Source: Deltaproteobacteria bacterium
GTDB taxonomy: Bacteria; Myxococcota_A; UBA9042; PHBI01
Assembly (NCBI GenBank): GCA_016792665.1
Contig: JAEUKJ010000352.1
Coordinates: 1-35,107 of the forward strand
DNA: 35,107 bases
Direction of reading: 5' to 3'
Shown here: positions 21,349-31,224 of the stretch, piece by piece
Numbering within the stretch: the stretch's first letter is position 1
Layout: each line of letters opens with the position of its first letter
The notes under the pieces: model-generated
Told to the model about the DNA's origin: nothing
Seen by the model: only the letters and a program-made list of their open reading frames with translations
The model's database searches: none
Made by a program: the position numbers and the translations under genes

Positions 21349-22787
21349 GGGGTGGACTCGGGTTCGGGCTCGGGATGGCGCGCCGACGTGGCGTGCCCCT
21401 GGGCGAGCGCGCGCGTGGCTTCGAACAGCGGCCCGCGCCGCCCGACATCGGGGGCGAGACGCGTGCCGCCCGCGTCGGCGATGCCCAGCTGCGCGAGCCA
21501 GGTCTCGAACTCGGGGGCGGGCCGGAGACCGAGGACCTGCCTCACGTAGAGGGCGTCGTGAAAGGAGGTGCTCTGGTAGTTCAGCATGATGTCGTCCGCG
21601 CCCGGGATGCCCATGATGTAGTTCACGCCTGCGACCCCGAGCAGCGTCAGGAGGGCGTCCATGTCGTCCTGGTCGGCCTCGGCGTGGTTCGTGTAGCAGA
21701 CGTCGACGCCCATCGGCAGGCCGAGGAGCTTGCCGGCGAAGTGGTCCTCGAGCCCGGCGCGCAAGATCTGTTTACCGTCGAAGAGGTACTCGGGCCCGAT
21801 GAACCCGACGACCGTGTTGACGAGGAAGGGGTCGAAGGCGCGGGCCACCGCGTAGGCCCGGACCTCGCAGGTCTGTGCGTCGACGCCGTGGTGTGCCTCG
21901 GCCGAGAGCGCGCTGCCCTGGCCGGTCTCGAAGTACATGCGCTGGGCGCCAGGTGCGCGACCATCCTCGCGCGCCATCGCGTGCGCCTCGGCGAGGAGGG
22001 CGAGGTCGATGCCGAAGCTCTTGTTGGCGGCCTCGGTGCCGGCGATCGACTGGAAGACGAGGTCCACCGGCGCGCCGAGGCGCATGAGGTCCATGCTGGT
22101 CGTCACGTGCGACAGGACGCAGCTCTGGGTGGGGATCTCGTAGCGCAGGCGCAGCCCGTCGATGAGGTCGAGCAGGAGGCGGACGTTCTCGGGATGGTCG
22201 GTCGCCGGGTTGATGCCGATGACCGCGTCACCGCTGCCGTAGAGGAGTCCGTCGAAGATCGAGGCCGCGATGGCCACGGGATCGTCGGTCGGATGATTCG
22301 GCTGGAGGCGCGTCGACATGCGGCCCGGGAGGCCGACGGTGGTGCGGAAGCGCGTGACCACGCGACACTTGCGCGCGACCGCGATGAGGTCCTGGACGCG
22401 CATCAACTTCGAGACGGCGGCGACCATCTCGGGGGTGAGGCCACGACCCACGGCGGTCAGCGCGACGGCCTCGGTCGCGTCCGCGAGCAGCCACTCGCGG
22501 AGGGCGCCGACGGTCAGATGCGAGATCGGCGCGAAGGCGAGAGGGTCGTGCTGGGCGTGGATGAGGCGCGTGACCTCGTCGCGCTCGGCGGCGATGACGT
22601 CTTCGTCGAGGAAGCGCTTGAGCGGCAGGTCGGCCAACGCGAACTGCGCGGCGACGCGCTCGGTTGCGCTCGTGGCTGCGAGTCCGGCGAGCTCGTCGGC
22701 CGCGCGCCGTGGCGAGGCCTTGGCGAGCAGCGCGCGCAGGCTCTCGAACCGATAGGCATTCCCCCGAACCACCGCACGATAGGGCAT
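21345..22787 (-). CDS. eutB: Ethanolamine ammonia-lyase large subunit EutB
   Basis: 480 residues. The start at ATG 22787 follows a good GAGGAGG site 5 nt away; the longer frame to 22835 has none. Arg160 (MSTR) and Glu287 (MYFETGQGS) fall exactly at the positions of the substrate-binding Arg160 and Glu287 of enteric EutB, and NYQSTSFHD is present near the end. It is the catalytic subunit of the B12-dependent lyase. The last ~40 residues are a low-complexity Pro/Glu tail. No eut shell, reactivase (eutA) or aldehyde dehydrogenase genes lie nearby. Confidence 0.96.
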   Translation of the reverse strand: MPYRAVVRGNAYRFESLRALLAKASPRRAADELAGLAATSATERVAAQFALADLPLKRFLDEDVIAAERDEVTRLIHAQHDPLAFAPISHLTVGALREWLLADATEAVALTAVGRGLTPEMVAAVSKLMRVQDLIAVARKCRVVTRFRTTVGLPGRMSTRLQPNHPTDDPVAIAASIFDGLLYGSGDAVIGINPATDHPENVRLLLDLIDGLRLRYEIPTQSCVLSHVTTSMDLMRLGAPVDLVFQSIAGTEAANKSFGIDLALLAEAHAMAREDGRAPGAQRMYFETGQGSALSAEAHHGVDAQTCEVRAYAVARAFDPFLVNTVVGFIGPEYLFDGKQILRAGLEDHFAGKLLGLPMGVDVCYTNHAEADQDDMDALLTLLGVAGVNYIMGIPGADDIMLNYQSTSFHDALYVRQVLGLRPAPEFETWLAQLGIADAGGTRLAPDVGRRGPLFEATRALAQGHATSARHPEPEPESTP

Positions 22788-23103
22788 CCGACCTCCTCGG
22801 CCTTCGAGGATGAAGGCGGGCCGCCGCGGGCGCAAGGGCCCGCGGCGGTGTCCAGGAGAAGAGAGAGTGTCGCGGATGAGTGGGTCATCGTGGCGATGCC
22901 CGACGGGTCACAGGGGACTATCGGCACCCCGGCAGCGAACTTGAGGAAAAAGATCGCCGCGCCACACTCGGCCGCCTGCGCCAAGGGATCGACGCTGGAA
23001 CTCCAGGTCGCCTGGGCCGCCCCGGGCCCGGCTTGCGGGCGGGCGAGCCTGTTCACGTGGCCCTCTGTTGTCAGCGCGGCGCGGCCGTGCCAGGGTCCCC
23101 GCC
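22788..23103. other. Divergent spacer between eutB and the SRPBCC gene
   Basis: No gene is convincing. It holds the eutB ribosome site, a strong hairpin at 22821-22848, and presumably the promoters of both divergent genes. A minus-strand reading at ~22880-23020 (DPLAQAAECGAAIFF) has a protein-like feel but no start or family and may be chance. Confidence 0.5.
22821..22848 (-). promoter_or_regulatory. Strong hairpin in the eutBC leader
   Basis: CCGCCGCGGGC (22821-22831) and GCCCGCGGCGG (22838-22848) form a perfect 11-bp stem with a 6-nt loop, 34 bp before the eutB ATG. It could act as a leader attenuator or a structural insulator. The region does not show the conserved cobalamin-riboswitch boxes I looked for. 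Confidence 0.5.
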
Positions 23104-23514
23104 ATGGCATTCGCAAAGCTCGATCTCCTCGTCAATTCATCGCCCGCCAAGGCCTGGGCCGTGGTCGGCAAGTTCGATTCCCCTGCGAAGTGGCACCCCT
23201 TCGTCGACGAAGTGGCGCTCTCGAAGGATGGCAAGCTGCGCACGCTGTTCCTCAAGAACGGCCAGGAAGTCGTCGAGCGCCTGACGCTCCACGACGACGC
23301 CGCGATGTCGTACCACTACCAGCTCGTCGAGAGCGGGATGCCGGTACAGTTCTGTTCCTTCCAGATGCAGGTCTACGGCATGGGGGACCAGGCCCACATC
23401 GTGTGGAGCGCGGACTTCGATCCGGTCGATGGCGTGAGCGAGGACGACGCGACCGCCGCGATCGAGCGCATGCTGCACTCGGCGGAGCCAGGGCTCGTCG
23501 ACCTCCTCGGCTGA
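23104..23514 (+). CDS. SRPBCC (Bet v 1/START-like) family protein
   Basis: 136 residues spanning a single ligand-binding SRPBCC fold: N-terminal strand FAKLDLLVNSSPAKAWAVVG, the KFDSPAKWHPF helix-loop, and the C-terminal long helix starting DDATAAIERML. ATG 23104 was preferred over an in-frame TTG 12 residues earlier. Members bind hydrophobic molecules or act as polyketide cyclases. It stops 4 bp before the FAD monooxygenase start, so the two are likely one transcript, and a shared small-molecule pathway is plausible. Confidence 0.85.
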   Translation: MAFAKLDLLVNSSPAKAWAVVGKFDSPAKWHPFVDEVALSKDGKLRTLFLKNGQEVVERLTLHDDAAMSYHYQLVESGMPVQFCSFQMQVYGMGDQAHIVWSADFDPVDGVSEDDATAAIERMLHSAEPGLVDLLG

Positions 23515-23518
23515 GTCG

Positions 23519-24718
23519 GTGGACATCGGCATCGTCGGGGCCGGCTTCGCCGGGCTCACGGCCGCTTTGTGTCTCGCGCGTGCCGGCCATCGGGTCACGG
23601 TCTACGAGCGCGCCGAGGACCCCGGACCGGTGGGCGCGGCCATCGTGCTCCAGCCGAGTGGGCTGGCCGTGCTCGCCTCGCTCGGGCTCGAGGACGAGGT
23701 CACGGCGAGGAGCGCGCGCCTCGATCGCCTGCATGTGACGAACCCGCGCGGCAAGACCCTCGTCGACCTCCACTACGCGACCCTCGAGGCGGGTTGGTAT
23801 GGCCTCGGGATCGGCCGCGGCGTCTTGTTCTCGGCCTTGTGGGGCGCGGTGAAGGCCGCCGGGATCGCGGTGCGCACGGGCGTCGTCGTCGTCGGAGTCG
23901 AGCGCACGTCCGAGGGCCTCGGCGTGTTGGGCGAGGGCGCCGAGGTCGGGCGCCACGAGCTCGTCGTCGCGGCCGATGGGGCTCGCAGCCGGGTCGCCGA
24001 CGCGGTGCCCGGACGGCGCGTGAGCCGCTATCCGTGGGGTGCCCTCTTTCGGGTGGGGGACTTTCCCGACACGACGACACTGCATCAGGTGGGCTCGGGC
24101 GCGCGGCGCTTCATGGGGGTCTTGCCGATGGGGCAGGGGCGCGCGTCCCTCTTCTGGAGCCTGCGCGAGGACCGGCTCGACGCATGGCGCGCGGGCTTTG
24201 TCGGTTGGCGCGACGAGGCGCTGCGACTCGGACCGTGGGCGGCGCCGCTCATCGAGCCACTCGTTTCGCCCGACGAGCTCCTCTTTGCGCCGTACTTCGA
24301 TGTGCGCATGAAGCGGTGGCATGCCGATCGCGTGGTGGCGATCGGTGACGCGGCGCACGCGACCAGCCCGCAGCTCGGGCAGGGCTCGAACCTCGCGCTC
24401 TGGGACGCCTTCGTCCTGGGCGAGGTCTTGAGCGGTGTCGAGGCGAGCGGGCTCGACCTTGCGCTGGCGACGTACTCGGCGCGGCGAAAGAAGCACCTCG
24501 CCTACTACCAGCGGGCGACGCGCTGGCTGACGCCGTTCTTCCAGAGTGACTCGCGTGTCCTCGGTTGGATGCGTGACGTGGGAATGCCGATCATCGGCTG
24601 GTTCGGCCCGACCAAGCGCCTCATGACCGCGTCGATGGCCGGTGTGGCGGCTGGCTTCTTCGGGCAGCGCGAGGCCCTTCCCGTGGTATGGACAGGGTCG
24701 AGGCGCGACGTCGGGTGA
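23519..24718 (+). CDS. FAD-dependent monooxygenase
   Basis: 399 residues, GTG start. This is a group A flavoprotein monooxygenase (PHBH/UbiH-like): N-terminal dinucleotide motif GAGFAGL (7-13), the mid DG motif AADGARSRV, and the C-terminal GD motif AIGDAAHATSPQLGQGSN. It would hydroxylate or epoxidise an aromatic or similar substrate with NAD(P)H and O2. Substrate is unknown. It sits directly after the SRPBCC gene with a 4-bp gap. The stop falls within a 35-bp tandem repeat. Confidence 0.92.
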   Translation: MDIGIVGAGFAGLTAALCLARAGHRVTVYERAEDPGPVGAAIVLQPSGLAVLASLGLEDEVTARSARLDRLHVTNPRGKTLVDLHYATLEAGWYGLGIGRGVLFSALWGAVKAAGIAVRTGVVVVGVERTSEGLGVLGEGAEVGRHELVVAADGARSRVADAVPGRRVSRYPWGALFRVGDFPDTTTLHQVGSGARRFMGVLPMGQGRASLFWSLREDRLDAWRAGFVGWRDEALRLGPWAAPLIEPLVSPDELLFAPYFDVRMKRWHADRVVAIGDAAHATSPQLGQGSNLALWDAFVLGEVLSGVEASGLDLALATYSARRKKHLAYYQRATRWLTPFFQSDSRVLGWMRDVGMPIIGWFGPTKRLMTASMAGVAAGFFGQREALPVVWTGSRRDVG

Positions 24719-24774
24719 GTCGCGACCGAGTGATCGAGCGCGACCTCGGGTGAGTCGCGATCGCGTGATCGAAG
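24705..24774 (+). repeat. Two tandem 35-bp repeats
   Basis: Units at 24705-24739 and 24740-24774 share the core TCGGGTGAGTCGCGA and differ at a few bases. The first unit contains the monooxygenase stop codon; the second lies in the spacer before the dehydrogenase gene. Confidence 0.75.
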
Positions 24775-24787
24775 CGGGGAGGGTCGG

Positions 24788-25645
24788 ATGTCGCGAGTCG
24801 CATTTCTCGGAACGGGTCTCATCGGGCGCGCCATGGCCGAGCGCGCGCTCGAAGAGGGGCACGAGGTGTCGGTGTGGAATCGGACGGCCGACAAGGCGCT
24901 GCCGCTCGGCGTGCTCGGTGCGCGCGTCGGCCAGAGCGTGGCCGATGCGGTGCGCGGGGCCGAGCACGTGCACGTGGTCGTCAGTGACGACGCCGCGGTC
25001 GACGCAGTGCTGGCGCAGGCAGGTGGGCTCGGGCCCGAGGTGCTGGTCCTCGATCACACGACGACCACGCCGAAAGGCGCCGCCAAGCGGGTCGCCGAGC
25101 TACACGCGCGCGGCGTGAGCTACGTGCACGCGCCGATCTTCATGTCGCCGGCCAACGCGCGTGCGGGGCGCGGCATCATCCTGGCGTCGGGGCCGCGGGC
25201 GCTCTTCGAGCGGGCCGAGCCGGTCCTCCAGGGCATGGCCACGACCGTGAAGTGGATCGGGGAGCGGCCCGATCTCGCGGCCGCCTGGAAGCTCTTCGGC
25301 AACGCGACCATCATCGCGCTGACCGGCGCCGTGGCCGACGTCTTGAGCATGGGCGCCGAGCTCGGCCTGGCCCCGGCCGAGGCGATGGGCATCTACGACA
25401 TCTTCGATCCGTCGATGACGCTCAAGTACCGCGGTCACGCCATGGCCCGCGGCAACTACGCGCCGCCGTCCTTCGAGCTCACGATGGCGCGAAAGGACCT
25501 CCGCCTCATGCAGGAGACCGCGGGCACGCGACCGTTGGCCGTCCTGCCGGGGATCGCCCAGCGCATGGACGCCCTCATCGCGGCGGGCCATGGCGCCGAG
25601 GACATGGGTGTCCTCGCCATCGACGCGGTGCCTGCCTCCACGTGA
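24788..25645 (+). CDS. 3-hydroxyisobutyrate dehydrogenase-like oxidoreductase
   Basis: 285 residues of the beta-hydroxyacid dehydrogenase family. The nucleotide-binding motif GTGLIG is at 8-13, with WNRT at 30-33 favouring NADP. The substrate motif region reads DHTTTTPKGA (89-98), with APIFMSP at 115-121 in place of the usual AP.SGG, and the catalytic lysine is Lys168 (AAWKLFGN). Related enzymes include glyoxylate/succinic-semialdehyde reductases and imine reductases. A GGGGAGGG stretch provides the ribosome site. It follows the monooxygenase on the same strand and may act in the same pathway. Confidence 0.9.
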   Translation: MSRVAFLGTGLIGRAMAERALEEGHEVSVWNRTADKALPLGVLGARVGQSVADAVRGAEHVHVVVSDDAAVDAVLAQAGGLGPEVLVLDHTTTTPKGAAKRVAELHARGVSYVHAPIFMSPANARAGRGIILASGPRALFERAEPVLQGMATTVKWIGERPDLAAAWKLFGNATIIALTGAVADVLSMGAELGLAPAEAMGIYDIFDPSMTLKYRGHAMARGNYAPPSFELTMARKDLRLMQETAGTRPLAVLPGIAQRMDALIAAGHGAEDMGVLAIDAVPAST

Positions 25646-25663
25646 GGCTGCGCCGCCCGCGGC

Positions 25664-28600
25664 TTACGGGTTCGCGGGGACCATCACCTCGACGTTGGTG
25701 CGGGTCGCGTTGCCGGTCGCGTCGCTGCAGCGCACCCGCAGGACGTAGTTCGTCGCGCGCGCCGAGCGGCCCGGGACCCACACCGTGCGCGGGCCCGCGA
25801 TGATCGCGCGCGGGGCTGGCTGCACGCAGCTTCGCCGCGGCCCGGGGAGGAGGTGGCAGTTGTCGATGACGACCTCGGTGATGGTGCAGGTGACCATGCC
25901 CTCGCAGGTGTCCGAGGCATCGATGGCGAGCTTGATCGCGCGGAGCTTCTTGGTCGCCGCCTCGCCGACGCTTGCGACCGCGCGCGCGATGACGGGTGGG
26001 ACGAGGTCGCCACACGGGCACGCGTCGACGCGATCGAGGCGCCCATCGGCGTCCTCGTCGCCCATGGCGTCGTAGAGATCGGCCCGTCGCGAGGCGCTCT
26101 GCACCGGCATCTCGCCCTGGGTGTAGCCGCCGATGAAGAGCACGCGACCGTCGTCCAGGGTCACCGCGGCGGCGTCGCTGCGACGGACCGAGGGCAGGGG
26201 CTCGACCTCGGACCAGCGCCGCTGCACCAGATCGTAGGCGTGGGTCTGCCCGTCGAGGAAGTGCGAGCCGACGGTGAGCACGCGGCGATCGGGCAGGGTC
26301 GCGATGATGGCGCCGCCCATCTGGAAGTCGGCCGGCTCGGCGAGGGTCACGCCGCGGGTTGCCGGGTCGAAGAGGATCGGCTCCTGCTGCGAGTCGTCGA
26401 CGAAGAAGACGCGCCCATCGGCGAGCAGGCGCGCGCGGCCGAGGTAGGGCTCCATGAGCAGGCCGTCGAGCTCGGGGTCGAAGGTCCACACATCGGTGCT
26501 CGGGTCGTAGAAGTAGCCGCGGAACATGAGGCCGTTGGTGCCGGGGTGCAACGAGGCACCGTGCACGAGGACCCGGCCGTCGGCGAGGCGCACCGCGGTC
26601 TGCGCGATGATGCGCGTGAACGGCGGCGCGGCGGTCGGCGTCGTCGCGCCCGTCGCGGGGTCGTAGAAGAGGGGGGCCGCGTCGTTGACGAGGATCGGGA
26701 TCGGGAAGCTGCGGCCTCCGATGTAGCCGTTGCCGATCACGAGGACCTGGCCGGCGTGGGCGCCCGTCGTCACGGCGACGAGCGAGTGGCCGACGCGCTT
26801 CTCGGCGTGGGGGAAGGTCGCGCGCCAGGTGCCGCTCTCGGGGTCGTAGATCTCGGCGCTGGCGAGCGTGGGTGCCGCGCTGAAGTCGACGCCTTCGCCG
26901 CCGCGCCCGCCGCTGACCAGGACCTGGCCTGCGAGCGGTCCTGCCTCGAGGAGGACCGCGGCGTGGAGGGTGCGTCCCTCGAGCATCGCGCCGGTCGGGG
27001 TCCACCCACCGGGGAACTCAGGGACGAGGTCCGGGCAGAGGTCGCAGACGTCGCCGCGCCCGTCCTGATCGCGGTCGCCCTGCAGCGGGTCGGCGCTCGC
27101 GAAGCAGTCGTCGCAGAGGTCGCCCACGCCATCGTGGTCGGTGTCGGTCTGGCTTGCGTTGATGGCGTCGGGGCAGTTGTCGCAGAGGTCGCCGACCTGG
27201 TCACCGTCCTGGTCGGCCTGGTCGCTGTTCTTCAGCGTCTCGCAGTTGTCGCAGAGGTCGCCGATCCCGTCGGCGTCGCGATCGGTCGCCTCGGGATAGG
27301 CGTCGTTCACGCAGAGGTCGCACACGTCGCCGCGCCCGTCGCGATCGGTGTCGAGCTGGCTCGGGTTGGCGAGGCCCGGACAGTTGTCGCAGGCGTCGGG
27401 GATGCCGTCGTGATCGGTGTCGCCCGAGGCGGGCAGTGCGTGGATGTCGAGCTCGGCCCCGTCCTCGCTGGTCGCGGCGAGGCCGATGTAGACCGTCGAG
27501 CCGCCCGCGACCCAGGCCTTCACCTCGACCGAGCTCCCTCCGCAGACCAACGGCGCCGCGTCGGCGGTGCCGCGGTAGAGGTCCACGCGCGCGTCTTGCG
27601 CCGAGGCCCCGAGGCAGGTCCCGGTCGGCGCGGTCCAGCGGTACCAGATCCAATCGCCCTGGTAGCTGGACCCGTACCAGCCGGGGCAGGCGGTGAGGTC
27701 GTCCACGGTCGCGAACCGAGTCGAGCCCTGCACGCGGTAGGGCAGGTTGGCAAAGGGGATCGCGTCGACGAGGTCGTCGTTCTTCGGGGCCTCGGCGAGG
27801 GTCACGGTGCGGAGGCCGAAGCTGATGGGCGTCGCGACGAAGACGAAGACCGTCTCGCCCGCGTCGAGGTCGACCCATCGCGTCGCCGCGTCGACGTCAC
27901 CGCCATAGGCGAGGCCGACCAGGTTGCCGCGCGTCCCGGCGAGGACGGCAATGGCCGCGTTGGGGTCGTCGAGCTCGAAGACGAGGCGCAGGTCGTGGGT
28001 CGGGGTCAAGCGATACCAGAACGTCGCGCCGAGCGCCTGGGAGGCGGCAGAGCGGGGCAGCGCCGGATCGTCTGGAGCCGCCGTTCCGTCGAAGGGATCG
28101 ACCGTGCCGGAGAACGGCAGCGTGACGGCGAGGGCGCCGTCGAGGTCGTCGTTCGGAGCTGCGTTCAGCTCTTCCTCGAACGTGATCGTCGCGACCCCTC
28201 GGGGGCCCGAGGACATCGACGCGAACAAGAGCCGATAGGTCTTGCCCGCCTCGGCCGTCAGCACGAAGGTGCCGAGCCCTCCCGTCACGGCGCTGAGCGC
28301 GCCGAGCTCTCCCTCGAAGGCGGCGACCACCGGGGTGAAGCCGTCGCCGACGCCGGTCACGCGGAGGCGCATGGCACGCGGCGCGGTCCAGAGGTACCAG
28401 ACATTGCCCGAGAGCGCCGAGCCGGAGTTGTCCTCCGGCGAGACGGTGGCGCTCGCGAGGTCGACCGTGCGCGTGGCGGGCAAGGTGGTGATCGGCTCCG
28501 CGTCGGCGACCCGATCGTTGGGCGGTCGGACCGGCTCGGGCCTGGCTGCGACCTGGAAGTTCACGTCCCCGCCGTCGGGCCCCAGCGCGGCGAGCGCGAT

Positions 28601-29368
28601 GAGGTACTCGACCCCGGCCTCGAGGTGCACCGAGATGGCGCCCACCTCGGCCACGACGATCGCGTCTTCGGTCGGGACGAGGCCCGCGAAGACGATGAGG
28701 GCGGGCGTGAAGGTGTCGCTCGAGGCGCGGAGCTCGAGGTCGAGGTCGGCGTCCGGTTGGATCGCGAACCAGACCATGTGCGTGAGATCGGCCGGAAAGG
28801 GCTCGTCGGGGGACATCGTCGCGAGCGAGGTGTCGAGGTCGACCGTGAACGGCAGGGCCGTGATGGGGGTCGCGTTCGCGACGTCGTCGTTGGGCGGCGG
28901 CTCGGGTGGGCGCGCGAAGGTCAGCGAGACCGGGCCGCCCTGACCATCTAGGGATGCGAGCGCGACGAAGTAAGTGACGCCCGCCTGCACGGCGACGCTC
29001 GTGCCCCCGATATCTCCTGCGATGACCGTGTCCTCGCCGGGCGGCAGGCCGTTGAAGACGAGGACCACGGCGGTGAAGTCGGCGCTCGCGGCGACCTCGA
29101 GGGTGAGGTCCTCGGTCGGCGTGTAGCTGAACCACACCATGTTCGAGAGCTGGTCGGCGAGCGGCTCGTCACCCGACATGGTCGCGAGCGAGGTGTCGAG
29201 GTCGAAGGCCGCGGGCAGGTCCGTGACGACCGTCGCATTGGCCAGCTCGTCGTTCGAGAGCGGGGCCGCGAAGGCGGACGACGCGGTGGCGGTGACGATG
29301 AACGCGGCCACACAGAGACAGCGCACAAGGAGGCTCGCGCCACCAGAGGACGGCGGTGTTGCAGGCAT
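25664..29368 (-). CDS. Giant secreted PPC-like/TSP3/kelch protein
   Basis: 1234 residues from ATG 29368, chosen because a signal peptide follows (LLVRCLCVAAFIVTATASSAFA). Residues ~36-640 hold about five modules beginning ND(E/D)..NA..(I/V)..LP and carrying MVWF/WYLWT strands, resembling the bacterial pre-peptidase C-terminal (PPC) beta-sandwich. Residues ~648-783 are TSP3 calcium-binding repeats (DTDHDGIPDACDNCP type). Residues ~786-1103 are kelch/galactose-oxidase-like blades (GRVLFIGGYTQGE, QVLVSGGRG). The C-terminal ~130 residues read like a HYR/Ig-like domain (DASDTCEG..LRVRCSDATGN). It should be exported and cell-surface bound or released. It is separated from the upstream kinase by a hairpin and converges on the dehydrogenase gene with an 18-bp gap. 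Confidence 0.88.
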   Translation of the reverse strand: MPATPPSSGGASLLVRCLCVAAFIVTATASSAFAAPLSNDELANATVVTDLPAAFDLDTSLATMSGDEPLADQLSNMVWFSYTPTEDLTLEVAASADFTAVVLVFNGLPPGEDTVIAGDIGGTSVAVQAGVTYFVALASLDGQGGPVSLTFARPPEPPPNDDVANATPITALPFTVDLDTSLATMSPDEPFPADLTHMVWFAIQPDADLDLELRASSDTFTPALIVFAGLVPTEDAIVVAEVGAISVHLEAGVEYLIALAALGPDGGDVNFQVAARPEPVRPPNDRVADAEPITTLPATRTVDLASATVSPEDNSGSALSGNVWYLWTAPRAMRLRVTGVGDGFTPVVAAFEGELGALSAVTGGLGTFVLTAEAGKTYRLLFASMSSGPRGVATITFEEELNAAPNDDLDGALAVTLPFSGTVDPFDGTAAPDDPALPRSAASQALGATFWYRLTPTHDLRLVFELDDPNAAIAVLAGTRGNLVGLAYGGDVDAATRWVDLDAGETVFVFVATPISFGLRTVTLAEAPKNDDLVDAIPFANLPYRVQGSTRFATVDDLTACPGWYGSSYQGDWIWYRWTAPTGTCLGASAQDARVDLYRGTADAAPLVCGGSSVEVKAWVAGGSTVYIGLAATSEDGAELDIHALPASGDTDHDGIPDACDNCPGLANPSQLDTDRDGRGDVCDLCVNDAYPEATDRDADGIGDLCDNCETLKNSDQADQDGDQVGDLCDNCPDAINASQTDTDHDGVGDLCDDCFASADPLQGDRDQDGRGDVCDLCPDLVPEFPGGWTPTGAMLEGRTLHAAVLLEAGPLAGQVLVSGGRGGEGVDFSAAPTLASAEIYDPESGTWRATFPHAEKRVGHSLVAVTTGAHAGQVLVIGNGYIGGRSFPIPILVNDAAPLFYDPATGATTPTAAPPFTRIIAQTAVRLADGRVLVHGASLHPGTNGLMFRGYFYDPSTDVWTFDPELDGLLMEPYLGRARLLADGRVFFVDDSQQEPILFDPATRGVTLAEPADFQMGGAIIATLPDRRVLTVGSHFLDGQTHAYDLVQRRWSEVEPLPSVRRSDAAAVTLDDGRVLFIGGYTQGEMPVQSASRRADLYDAMGDEDADGRLDRVDACPCGDLVPPVIARAVASVGEAATKKLRAIKLAIDASDTCEGMVTCTITEVVIDNCHLLPGPRRSCVQPAPRAIIAGPRTVWVPGRSARATNYVLRVRCSDATGNATRTNVEVMVPANP

Positions 29369-29532
29369 CGGGTCTCGCAGGGTGAAGGGCGTGACGAAGA
29401 CTGAATGGCCTGAAGATGCCAGATGCACGACGGAGGTAAAGTCCTTCTGGCGTGCGGATTTGATGAGAACTCGTACAGGGCGCGAGGCCTGCATGGGGGG
29501 AGACGGGGACCGGGCTGTGGCGTGCAGTGGCC

Positions 29533-29558
29533 GGCGGAACTGTGTCGGCACTTCCGCC
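29533..29558 (-). terminator. Hairpin after the kinase gene
   Basis: GGCGGAA (29533-29539) and TTCCGCC (29552-29558) pair perfectly. On the minus strand the stem continues GTG..CAC around a CCGA loop with a 2-nt bulge. It lies 9 bp beyond the kinase stop and upstream of the giant surface-protein gene. Confidence 0.6.
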
Positions 29559-29566
29559 CCGCGCAT

Positions 29567-30988
<1,422 letters not shown>

Positions 30989-31224
30989 GTAGAGGTCGAG
31001 GCCGGCACACGCGAGGAGGCGCAGCTGCCGATGACGACCGCGCGGGAGGCGCCGCGCCTGAGCTTGTCGGCCTGTTGACGGGTGTGGTTCATGCGGAGGT
31101 GCGGTCCGTGGACATGGCGTGAGACTAACAGGCTCGCGCTCTGCGGAATATTGCGGTCAGCCGTGGCGCTCGGATAGCCTGCCGTCCCCGTCGCAGTCCT
31201 GCTCTTCGTCCCTGGCGGTGCATC

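Noticed and set aside
22880..23060. Protein-like minus-strand reading (DPLAQAAECGAAIFF and neighbouring residues)
   Set aside because: No plausible start, ribosome site or family; it may be a relic or chance, so it is not listed as a gene.
22788..23103. Possible cobalamin riboswitch ahead of eutBC
   Set aside because: On the minus strand I could not find the conserved B12-box and GCCACTG-type segments; only a GC-rich hairpin is present.
27020..27425. Repeated DNA that could be mistaken for a CRISPR-like or satellite array
   Set aside because: The repetition follows codons of the TSP3 Asp/Cys motifs, with no uniform repeat and spacer lengths.
25853..28951. Very long plus-strand open frame (about 1030 codons) opposite the giant surface-protein gene
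   Set aside because: It is Gly/Val/Asp/Arg/Glu-rich with no domain or signal features, the typical antisense shadow of a high-GC gene. The minus strand has a signal peptide and clear TSP3 and kelch motifs.
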